NCBI GenBank assembly: GCA_025936015.1 | Contig: JAICUE010000171.1 | Span: 1-6,050, forward strand | Direction: 5' to 3' | Length of the DNA stretch: 6,050 bases | DNA from: Gemmatimonadaceae bacterium | GTDB lineage: Bacteria > Gemmatimonadota > Gemmatimonadetes > Gemmatimonadales > Gemmatimonadaceae | Shown: piece by piece, positions 1-5,226 of the stretch | Layout: every line of letters starts with the position of its first letter | Position numbering within the stretch: position 1 is the first letter of the stretch | Notes under the pieces: model-generated | Database searches by the model: none | What the model was told of the DNA's origin: nothing | What the model saw: only the letters and a program-made list of their open reading frames with translations | Position numbers and translations under genes: made by a program

Positions 1-410
1 ACGGCGAGCGTCGCCGCGGCTCCGACAGCGAGCAGCGATGCGGCGGCAACGGCGGCGGTCGCCGGCGTCATCGTCACTTCGCGCACCGACCGGGTCTGCA
101 CGCCGTCAGCCGTCGTCTCCATCGGCAGCGCGGCCATGATCTGCGCCTCGAGGTACGCGGGCGTCTTCGTCATGCGACGACGCTCCGTCTCCTCGGTGAC
201 CTTGCGCCAGAAGTCCACGTCGCGCGCGGACTCCGCCGTGCGCACCGCCGACTCCGGGAGCTCGCCATCGAGCCACGCGTGGATCGGCGCCATGTTGCGC
301 GCGGATGCGAGCGGCACTTCGCGGTCGGTCAGCGGCTGGCGCTCATCGCGCGCACGCTTCGGCGCCTGGCCTTCGCCACGGCCGCCCTGGGGATTCAGAT
401 CGTCAAGCAT
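1..410 (-). CDS. Putative membrane-anchored anti-sigma factor (C-terminus beyond window)
   Basis: The reading frame opens with ATG at 410-408, sharing one base with the sigma-factor stop (TGATG), which implies translational coupling. About 136 codons are visible and the frame is still open at base 1. The N-terminal part is polar and charged. An IHAWLDGELPE stretch (residues about 43-53) resembles the short motif near the start of many bacterial anti-sigma domains. A helical charged region follows, then YLEAQIMAALP (about 85-95), a linker style common in such proteins. From about residue 114 an Ala/Leu/Val-rich segment begins that looks like a transmembrane helix. Expected role: hold the ECF sigma factor at the inner membrane until a signal arrives, then release it. 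There is no cysteine in the visible part, so the HxxxCxxC zinc-finger motif of the zf-HC2 class is absent. The function rests mainly on gene position and topology; another membrane protein is possible. Confidence 0.6.
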   Translation of the reverse strand, partial: MLDDLNPQGGRGEGQAPKRARDERQPLTDREVPLASARNMAPIHAWLDGELPESAVRTAESARDVDFWRKVTEETERRRMTKTPAYLEAQIMAALPMETTADGVQTRSVREVTMTPATAAVAAASLLAVGAAATLA

Positions 411-1081
411 CAGGCGTACTTCTCCTCGAGAAGGACTTGGAGCGCCTCGCGCGCGCGGTGGACGCGCATCTTCAGAGCTCCGACGGTGGTCCCCAGCAGG
501 TCAGCCATCTCCTCGTACGATCGGCCTTCGACGTGCTTCATGACGAAGGCTTCCCGCAACGAGGCGGGGAGTGCTGCCAACGCGCGATCGAGATCGCTCT
601 TCAGTTCCGTCCGGTCGAGCTCTTCATCGGGCGTCGCATATCCAGACGGCTGATCGTCCTCATCGTAACTCAGGTGGGTGCGCCGGATGTTCTTCAACCA
701 ATCCTTGCACCCGTTCGCGACGATCCGGAACACCCAGGCGTCGAACCTCCCGCGTACTTCCGCGAGATGCTGGAACGCCTTGATGAAAGACATCTGGAGG
801 ATGTCTTCCGCCACATCCGGGCTCCCCGTCATGCACAGGGCATGGCGATAGAGCGGGTCGCTGTACCGGGAGATGAGCGTCCGGAATGCATCCCGGTTGC
901 CCGCCAAAACCCGGCCGATGATCGCCTGATCCGAATCGGGATCGACTACTTCCTGCCCCAGTTCCTGCGTCGCGATATCCTTCACGGCGCTACTGTAACG
1001 CCATTGCTGGCGCTGGGCGAGGGTTCGCCGCCGGTCCGACTCGGTAAGGACGTTGGCCACGATCCATTGACGATCGGGCAC
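410..1081 (-). CDS. ECF-family RNA polymerase sigma factor (sigma-24/RpoE-like)
   Basis: This is an alternative sigma factor that directs RNA polymerase to stress or envelope promoters. Sigma region 2 spans about residues 65-134: AFRTLISRY, then DVAEDILQMSFIKAF (the typical AEDxxQ core) and FDAWVFRIVANGCKDWL. A variable acidic linker follows (about 138-158). Region 4 spans about 160-216 and includes LPASLREAFVMKH and the helix-turn-helix RSYEEMADLLGTTVGALKMR with VHRAREAL. The full frame from GTG 1081 gives 223 residues, about 30 more than usual for the family. No Shine-Dalgarno sequence supports that start. An internal GTG at 985-983 would give 191 residues, a normal ECF length, and the conserved part only begins near residue 47. 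The true start is therefore uncertain, while the family call is firm. The next gene, overlapping by one base, is a probable anti-sigma partner. Which ECF group it belongs to cannot be told by eye. Confidence 0.93.
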   Translation of the reverse strand: MPDRQWIVANVLTESDRRRTLAQRQQWRYSSAVKDIATQELGQEVVDPDSDQAIIGRVLAGNRDAFRTLISRYSDPLYRHALCMTGSPDVAEDILQMSFIKAFQHLAEVRGRFDAWVFRIVANGCKDWLKNIRRTHLSYDEDDQPSGYATPDEELDRTELKSDLDRALAALPASLREAFVMKHVEGRSYEEMADLLGTTVGALKMRVHRAREALQVLLEEKYA

Positions 1082-1212
1082 CGGACACGTAACACCATGT
1101 GCGGGCGGGTCTGGGTGATGTCTCTTGGGAGGGGTACGGCTCCGGGAAACATAGGGCTCCGGGGCGCCGAGCGCGAGGGTCTTTCTCCTTTGGCCATCGC
1201 ACTTTGCGGCAA

Positions 1213-1237
1213 ATCGTCAGGCACCGGCTCCGGTTCC
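1213..1237 (-). promoter_or_regulatory. Possible ECF-type promoter for the sigma/anti-sigma operon
   Basis: Read on the minus strand, GGAACC (1237-1232) resembles the GGAAC -35 element used by several ECF sigma groups. A CGAT tetramer (1216-1213) lies 16 bases downstream of GGAAC, near where an ECF -10 element would sit. ECF factors often transcribe their own operon. The -10 match is weak, so this is only a candidate. Confidence 0.2.
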
Positions 1238-1395
1238 CGTTTGGCGCATCGCATCGGCATGCTGCCTCCTGCCCCTGCCGCAACCGACGCCGCGCTTCGG
1301 CCTCGAAGCGGACAGGCTGTCGTTGTTCTGGCTCGTGGGTGTGGCTATCATACGCCCCTGCCCTCCGGTGATGGAGTGTCGCAGGCCGCGTCGAA

Positions 1396-1421
1396 GGGGT
1401 GATTTTACCCCATTTCGGGGT
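1396..1421. promoter_or_regulatory. GGGGT-ACCCC-GGGGT element with two mutually exclusive hairpins
   Basis: GGGGT (1396-1400), ACCCC (1407-1411) and GGGGT (1417-1421) are separated by GATTTT and ATTTC. The middle arm can pair with either outer arm, giving two alternative 5-base-pair stems. The two GGGGT arms are direct repeats 21 bases apart, about two helical turns, and the second ends 10 bases before the candidate -35 of the phasin promoter. An operator for a dimeric regulator upstream of that promoter is a reasonable guess. There is no T-tract on either strand, so it does not look like an intrinsic terminator. Confidence 0.35.
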
Positions 1422-1431
1422 GGCGAAAGGC

Positions 1432-1459
1432 TTGCGTAGATCGCGAATAATCATATACT
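1432..1459 (+). promoter_or_regulatory. Sigma70-like promoter for the phasin-like gene
   Basis: TTGCGT (1432-1437; matches TTG of TTGACA) is followed after 16 bases by TATACT (1454-1459; five of six matches to TATAAT). The stretch around it is clearly AT-richer than the rest of the window. The predicted transcription start near 1466 leaves a leader of about 100 bases before the ATG at 1568. Confidence 0.5.
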
Positions 1460-1550
1460 TGCCGCCGTTCGGGCCGCTGGGGATTCGACGTGTGTACACC
1501 GCCGACGACGGCCCGCCGATGCCGGCGCTCAGCCAGCCCCTTCGCGTGTC

Positions 1551-1555
1551 AGGAG
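1551..1555 (+). promoter_or_regulatory. Ribosome binding site deciding the phasin-like start
   Basis: AGGAG at 1551-1555 lies 12 bases before ATG 1568. The spacing is slightly long, but it is the only clear Shine-Dalgarno match near this frame and favours ATG 1568 over the GTG at 1490, which would add 26 residues of unrelated composition. Confidence 0.5.
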
Positions 1556-1567
1556 AGCGGGACGAAC

Positions 1568-2248
1568 ATGACCGATAAAGTGCAGACCAACGAGATCAAG
1601 AGTCCCGCCGCCGAAGGCGCGCCGCCGGGCGCCGCCGCCGTTCCTGGCGCCGTAGTCCCACCCGCGCCGCGACGCGGCCCCGGCCATCGCGGCGCGGACG
1701 TGCGCGACACCGTCGCCGAGATGACGGAGAAGGCGCAGCAGCTCAGCCTCGAGGCGGGAAGCAAGGTCTCCGGAGCGATGAAGGACGTCATCTACGCCGC
1801 CGCCGGGATGACCGGCTTTGCCATCGAGAGCGCGCGCGACCTGCTGCAGTACATGGTCCGCCGCGGACAGATGCGCAACGAGGAGGCGGAGAAGCTGCTT
1901 CGCGAGGTCGAGGAAGCGCACGCGACGCGGAAGCCTGGGACGCCGCATCCGGCACCGCGCCCCGCGGCACCGTACACCCCCAAGCCCGCTGCACCCGCTG
2001 CTCCGCCGCCGTCGTTCAAGGCGCCGCAGCCGCACTCAGCGGCGATCCTCGCCGGCGCACCGAAAGCACCGGACAAGGCCGTGCCGAAGTCGGTGCCGCG
2101 CGCGCTGGCCAAGGCGGCCGGAAAGAGCGCGCAGAGCGCGACGAAACCCGCGGCGAAGAGCGCGCCGGTGAAATCGGCGAAGACGGCGACGAAGAGCTCG
2201 TCGAGCAAGGCGGCGAAGCCGGCGAAGAAGGCCGCCAGGAAGCGTTAG
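1568..2248 (+). CDS. Phasin-like protein with histone H1-like Ala/Lys/Pro tail (PhaF-type architecture)
   Basis: This 226-residue protein has three parts. Residues 1-45 are Pro/Ala/Gly-rich and probably disordered. Residues about 46-120 are predicted helix; DLLQYMVRRGQMRNEEAEKL (91-110) matches the phasin-superfamily pattern of a helix, 'xxVxRGxxxxEEAxKLL' and an acidic helix. Residues about 121-226 are low complexity: first a Pro/Ala stretch, then from about 170 repeated Ala-Lys-Ser/Pro units ending in KKAARKR, very basic and like the DNA-binding tail of Pseudomonas PhaF or histone H1. PhaF coats polyhydroxyalkanoate granules and binds the nucleoid, spreading granules between daughter cells. 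No PHA synthase gene is visible, so granule binding is inferred; a nucleoid-associated or general coiled-coil protein is the alternative. The TAG stop lies inside a CGTTAGGC octamer. The gene is convergent with otsB, 50 bases away. Confidence 0.65.
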   Translation: MTDKVQTNEIKSPAAEGAPPGAAAVPGAVVPPAPRRGPGHRGADVRDTVAEMTEKAQQLSLEAGSKVSGAMKDVIYAAAGMTGFAIESARDLLQYMVRRGQMRNEEAEKLLREVEEAHATRKPGTPHPAPRPAAPYTPKPAAPAAPPPSFKAPQPHSAAILAGAPKAPDKAVPKSVPRALAKAAGKSAQSATKPAAKSAPVKSAKTATKSSSSKAAKPAKKAARKR

Positions 2249-2250
2249 GC
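2243..2250 (+). repeat. CGTTAGGC octamer, copy 1 (contains the phasin-like stop codon)
   Basis: The TAG stop of the phasin-like gene (2246-2248) is the centre of this copy. It runs into an 8-base palindrome, AGGCGCCT (2247-2254). Confidence 0.6.
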
Positions 2251-2298
2251 GCCTCGACCGCCGTCAGGCCGGCTCGCGACGTTAGGCAGGCCGCCGCT
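2249..2298. other. Convergent intergenic gap without clear terminator
   Basis: Fifty bases separate the ends of the phasin-like gene and otsB. I see only short stems (for example CGTC 2263-2266 with GACG about 2278-2281) and no T-tract on either strand, so no intrinsic terminator can be called. It contains the second CGTTAGGC copy. Confidence 0.5.
2280..2287 (+). repeat. CGTTAGGC octamer, copy 2 (intergenic)
   Basis: This copy is 37 bases after copy 1 in the same orientation, so the pair forms direct repeats rather than the inverted repeat expected of a terminator. It is the only copy outside a gene. Confidence 0.6.
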
Positions 2299-3135
2299 TC
2301 AACCCCGTTCGCCGCCCCCGCGCATCGCCGCGAGGGCGGCGAGCCATTTTCCCAGGTCGGCTGGCGAGGCGACACGGAACTCGGCGCCCGTGGCCCGCGG
2401 CTCGTCGCCCTCGACGTGGATCGTCACCGCCTCGCCGCGCCAGCTGCGCAGCGCGGCGATCGCGTCCTCGTCGGTCGTGTCGTCGCCGGCGAAGACGATC
2501 GACGCCGATGGCGCGGCGGCGCCGAGCCGCTGCGCGAGCGCGAGTACCGCGGTGCCCTTGTCGACCGCCAGCGGAGGTCTCAGCTCGAGGACTTTCCGCC
2601 CGCGTGTCAGGCGGAGACCGGCGCCGTCGGCGGCCGCGACGATCGCCCGCTCGAGCGGTGGGACATCGGTCGGGTCGGCGAGCCGGTAGTGGACGCTCAG
2701 CGTCGCGCCCTTGTCCTCGAGCCGCGCGCCCGGCGCCGCCGCGACGGCGGCAGCAGCGCTCGCCCGCGCCACGCCTAACGCTCCGGTCCAGGCGGCGACG
2801 CGCTCGTCGACGATGAAGGCGCCGCCCGGGTCGAGCGTTTCGTATCCATGATTGCCGACGGCCCAGATCCCTTCCACGCCGACGAGCCGCGAGGCGTCCC
2901 GGGCACCGCGCCCGGATACGACGGCAACGTGCGTGTCGCGCGCGCGGGCCAGCGCGTCGAGGGCGTCGCGAGTCGCGGCTGGAACGATGGCGTCTTCGGG
3001 GCGCGGGGCGATCGGCGCGAGGGTGCCGTCGACGTCGAGCATTACGACCAGCGGCGAGCCGGCGAGGCGGCTGCCTAACGTTCGGGGATCCGGCGCCGGC
3101 CGGGGACCGGATGCGACGCCGGAACCGTCGCTCAC
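2299..3135 (-). CDS. otsB: Trehalose-6-phosphate phosphatase
   Basis: Hydrolyses trehalose-6-phosphate to trehalose and phosphate in the cytoplasm, the second step of the OtsA-OtsB pathway. It is a HAD-superfamily enzyme, with all key motifs present in 278 residues: motif I LDVDGT with nucleophile D34 and acid/base D36; motif II SGR at S74-R76; WAVGNHG (91-97), usual for this family; EDKGATLSVHYR (about 140-151) of the cap region; VDKGTAV with K193; and motif III GDDTTDED (217-224) for Mg2+ binding. The start chosen is GTG 3135-3133, which overlaps the otsA stop as GTGA, a common coupled arrangement. The frame stays open to a TTG at 3210, which would add 25 residues inside otsA and seems unlikely. 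The family usually has 230-280 residues, so length fits. Two TTA leucine codons here both lie inside CGTTAGGC octamers. Confidence 0.95.
   Translation of the reverse strand: MSDGSGVASGPRPAPDPRTLGSRLAGSPLVVMLDVDGTLAPIAPRPEDAIVPAATRDALDALARARDTHVAVVSGRGARDASRLVGVEGIWAVGNHGYETLDPGGAFIVDERVAAWTGALGVARASAAAAVAAAPGARLEDKGATLSVHYRLADPTDVPPLERAIVAAADGAGLRLTRGRKVLELRPPLAVDKGTAVLALAQRLGAAAPSASIVFAGDDTTDEDAIAALRSWRGEAVTIHVEGDEPRATGAEFRVASPADLGKWLAALAAMRGGGERG
2773..2780 (-). repeat. CGTTAGGC octamer, copy 3 (inside otsB)
   Basis: Reads CGTTAGGC on the otsB coding strand; in frame it gives GCG TTA GGC (Ala-Leu-Gly, L120 of otsB). Confidence 0.6.
3073..3080 (-). repeat. CGTTAGGC octamer, copy 4 (inside otsB)
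   Basis: Reads CGTTAGGC on the otsB coding strand; in frame it gives ACG TTA GGC (Thr-Leu-Gly, L20 of otsB), just before the catalytic core. Confidence 0.6.
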
Positions 3136-4625
3136 ACCCTGATCGAGCGCACGCTCGGCGACTGCCGCGGACGAAGCTGGTTCGCCGCGGTCAGGATCGA
3201 CTCCAGCCAATCGAAGATCGTCGCGTTGTGCAGGTCGCTGCGCATCCGCGACATCCGCGCCCGCCGCTCCGCGAGCGGGACCGCCAGCGCACTCTTCAAT
3301 CCCTCCGCCAACCCGTCGATGTTGAACGGGTTGATCAGCGTCGCACCCTCGATTTCCTCGGCGGCGCCGGCGAAGCGCGAGAGCAGCAGCAATCCGCGCT
3401 CATCGACCTGACAGGCGACGAACTCTTTCGCGACCAGGTTCATGCCGTCCTGGAGCGAGGAGACGAGACAGAGGTCGGCGGCGCGATAGATCGCCGCGAG
3501 ACGGTCGGCGCTGACGTTCTCCGGGATCAGGACGATCGGCGTCCAGCCCTTCGTTCGGTAGCGTGCGTTGATCTGCTCGACCTGCTCGGCGACCTGGTCT
3601 TCGAGCTCCTTGTAGACGGCGAGCGCGCTTCGCGATGGCGTCGCGACGATGAGAAAGACGAGACATTCGCGGAGCTCGCGATGGCGCGACCACATCAGGT
3701 CGAGCGCGCGCAGCCGCTCGAGGATTCCCTTCGTGTAATCGACGCGATCGACGGAGACCGCGAGCTGCCGTCCGCGCTTCGTGTAGCGATCGCGCAGCGT
3801 TGCCGCGAGCTTCGTCGCGCCCTCCTCGACCGCGAGGGATTCATAGTGTGCGACGTCGATGCTGATCGGAAATGCGGCGACGGTCGTGGTGCGTCCCTCA
3901 CTGATCACCTGCTGGCGCTCGAGGTCGATGCGCGCATCGGGGATCAGCTCGTCGACGCACGCGAGGAAATTCCGCGCGGCGCGCTCGGTCTGGAATTCGA
4001 GGAGATCGTTGCCCAGCATCCCGCGGAGGAGCGCGACGCCCATGCCGAGGGGCATCAGCTGGAAGATGTCCGGCGGCGGGAAAGGGATGTGCCAGAACTG
4101 GTGGATCACCGCGCCCGGCACGAGCGCGCGAACCGTCGCCGACACGAGGGCGAGATGATAGTCCTGTACCCAGATGAGCGGATCGGGTGTACCGCGCGCT
4201 TCCTCGGCGACAGCTTCCGCGAAGCGCTCGTTGACTGCGCGATAGCGCTCCCAGTCCTCGGTGCGCGGCTCGAAGTGCTGAGCGAACATGTGGCAGAGCG
4301 GCCACAACGCGCTGTTCGCGAATCCCTGGTAGTAGCCCTCGACTTCCGACTCGTCGAGCCAGACGCGACGCAGCGTGTACGATGGATCTTCAGGCGGGAC
4401 GGCGACGTGCCCGGTCCGGTCGGCTACGTCGCGATCGGCGTTGCCCGAGCCCCACGCGACCCAGACTCCATTGGTGCGACGCATGAGCGGATCGAGTGCC
4501 GAGACCAGACCGCCTGGCGGTCGGCGCACCTCGAGGGTCCCGCCTGTCCTGACATGCTCGTATGGCTCGCGATTCGAGACGAGGATCAGACGGCGACTTC
4601 CGACCAGCTCAGAAAGCTCAGGCAT
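3132..4625 (-). CDS. otsA: Alpha,alpha-trehalose-phosphate synthase (GT20 family)
   Basis: Joins glucose from a nucleotide sugar, normally UDP-glucose, to glucose-6-phosphate, giving trehalose-6-phosphate. The 497-residue protein is close to E. coli OtsA (474). It shows the GT20 landmarks in order: LVSNRE (15-20) with R19; PPGGL (36-40); GYYQGFANSALWP (97-109), whose Y99 and W108 match the E. coli substrate-binding Tyr and Trp; VQDYHL (153-158) with D155; HIPFPPPDIF (179-188); SVDRVDYTKG (291-300), carrying the phosphate-binding R294 and K299; and DGMNLVAKEFVA (393-404) with D393. The N-terminal loop is longer than in E. coli and resembles other deep-branching bacterial GT20 enzymes. Glucosylglycerol-phosphate synthase is a related alternative, but the coupled phosphatase gene downstream argues for trehalose. 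ATG 4625 is favoured because conserved sequence starts within 12 residues; only a weak ribosome binding site precedes it. Transcription probably starts near 4706. Confidence 0.95.
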   Translation of the reverse strand: MPELSELVGSRRLILVSNREPYEHVRTGGTLEVRRPPGGLVSALDPLMRRTNGVWVAWGSGNADRDVADRTGHVAVPPEDPSYTLRRVWLDESEVEGYYQGFANSALWPLCHMFAQHFEPRTEDWERYRAVNERFAEAVAEEARGTPDPLIWVQDYHLALVSATVRALVPGAVIHQFWHIPFPPPDIFQLMPLGMGVALLRGMLGNDLLEFQTERAARNFLACVDELIPDARIDLERQQVISEGRTTTVAAFPISIDVAHYESLAVEEGATKLAATLRDRYTKRGRQLAVSVDRVDYTKGILERLRALDLMWSRHRELRECLVFLIVATPSRSALAVYKELEDQVAEQVEQINARYRTKGWTPIVLIPENVSADRLAAIYRAADLCLVSSLQDGMNLVAKEFVACQVDERGLLLLSRFAGAAEEIEGATLINPFNIDGLAEGLKSALAVPLAERRARMSRMRSDLHNATIFDWLESILTAANQLRPRQSPSVRSIRV

Positions 4626-4712
4626 CAGCGCTACTCAGGGCAACGAACATGCCCGGCAATTACGCCGCCCGCAGTTTCCGCGTGACGGCTGCTGCGCCTG
4701 ACGGCGAGTCGC

Positions 4713-4741
4713 GTTATCCTGTCGTGACTCGAACCGGTCAA
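4713..4741 (-). promoter_or_regulatory. Sigma70-like promoter for otsA-otsB
   Basis: On the minus strand TTGACC (4741-4736; five of six matches to TTGACA) is followed by 17 bases and GATAAC (4718-4713; four of six matches to TATAAT). The predicted transcription start near 4706 gives a leader of about 80 bases. The -35 box ends only 5 bases before the ATG of the divergent lipoprotein gene. No equally good plus-strand promoter is visible in the 121-base gap (4626-4746); TATCCT at 4716-4721 is the nearest -10-like sequence and overlaps this promoter. Confidence 0.5.
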
Positions 4742-4746
4742 CGATC

Positions 4747-5223
4747 ATGCGACTCCCTGGGTTTGCATTCCGTGGCTGCATCTCCTGCGCCATTGGTGGC
4801 GCTGCTCTGCTCGCGAGCTGCACGCCACAACGCGTCGCGCCCGCGCCTTCACGTGCGGACCTCACCGCGGAAGTGACGACGATGTTCGCGCGCTCGGCGA
4901 GCGCGTGGAACCGCGGCGACCTCGACGCGTTCATGACCGATTATCTCTCCGGCGATCGGACGACGTACGTGACGAGCAAGGGCATCATCCACGGACCTGC
5001 GGCAATCCGCGAGCGTTATGCACCGCGATTCGCCGCCGGTGGAATGCACGATTCGTTGTCCTTCGACGGTATCGAAGTCGATCCACTCGCGCCAGACGTG
5101 ATCAACGTGATCGCGTACTACGTCCTCATGCGCGGCGACTCGCTCGTCGCCCGCGGCCCGACCTCGCTGGTGATGATCAGGCAGGACGGGCGGCTGCGCA
5201 TCGTCCATGACCACTCGAGCTGA
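4747..5223 (+). CDS. Predicted lipoprotein with an NTF2-like (SnoaL/DUF4440-type) domain
   Basis: The 158-residue protein starts with a short signal sequence and a lipobox, LLASC, with the lipidated cysteine at C25, so it is probably exported and anchored to a membrane. The mature part looks like the NTF2-like fold. A first helix contains SASAWNRGDLDAFMTDYL (about 50-67), the signature 'xxWNxGDLdaf' of DUF4440/SnoaL-like proteins. It is followed by TYVTSKGIIHGPAAIRERY, strands including INVIAYYVL, and a C-terminal strand GRLRIVHDHSS. Members of this fold bind small molecules or act as small enzymes, and the substrate cannot be inferred here. ATG 4747 is chosen because the signal peptide begins there; no good ribosome binding site precedes it. 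The stop is followed after 3 bases by the kinase start, so the two are probably co-transcribed. Confidence 0.8.
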   Translation: MRLPGFAFRGCISCAIGGAALLASCTPQRVAPAPSRADLTAEVTTMFARSASAWNRGDLDAFMTDYLSGDRTTYVTSKGIIHGPAAIRERYAPRFAAGGMHDSLSFDGIEVDPLAPDVINVIAYYVLMRGDSLVARGPTSLVMIRQDGRLRIVHDHSS

Positions 5224-5226
5224 CTG

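Larger units (their letters stand above)
1082..1567. other. Long intergenic region between divergent genes
   Basis: These 486 bases separate the sigma-factor operon (minus strand) from the phasin-like gene (plus strand). Open frames here on both strands are rich in Arg, Pro and Ser, have no recognisable domain and no convincing ribosome binding site, so I call no gene. The AT-richer part (about 1401-1460) holds the best promoter and a hairpin element, listed separately. A second, weaker plus-strand promoter candidate is TTGTTC (1323-1328), 17 bases, TATCAT (1346-1351). The leader before the phasin start contains an 8-base palindrome GTGTACAC at 1492-1499. Confidence 0.6.

Noticed and set aside
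1347..1375. TATGAT on the minus strand (1352-1347) as a -10 box for the sigma operon
   Set aside because: The sequence at -35 (TCCATC) matches the consensus poorly, and the resulting leader would be about 260 bases.
305..1402. A 365-codon plus-strand open frame opposite the sigma factor
   Set aside because: It is antisense to a firm ECF sigma factor, has no recognisable domain, and spans the divergent intergenic region.
1407..1421. ACCCC-ATTTC-GGGGT as an intrinsic terminator
   Set aside because: The stem is only 5 base pairs and no T-tract follows on either strand.
990..1499. A minus-strand open frame upstream of the sigma factor (169 codons)
   Set aside because: Its composition is low-information Arg/Pro/Ser, it overlaps the sigma factor start in another frame, and it crosses the phasin promoter region.
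1519..1578. A 19-codon upstream open frame overlapping the phasin-like start
   Set aside because: The stop overlaps the start region as in coupled leaders, but there is no ribosome binding site and the peptide shows nothing notable.
2016..2375. Open frames on the minus strand opposite the phasin-like gene
   Set aside because: They arise from the GC-rich low-complexity tail and run through the convergent gap into otsB in a different frame.
3111..4685. A 524-codon open frame on the plus strand opposite otsA
   Set aside because: It lies exactly antisense to a clear GT20 gene; its Arg/Asp/Glu-rich protein has no domain, and long antisense frames are expected in GC-rich genes.
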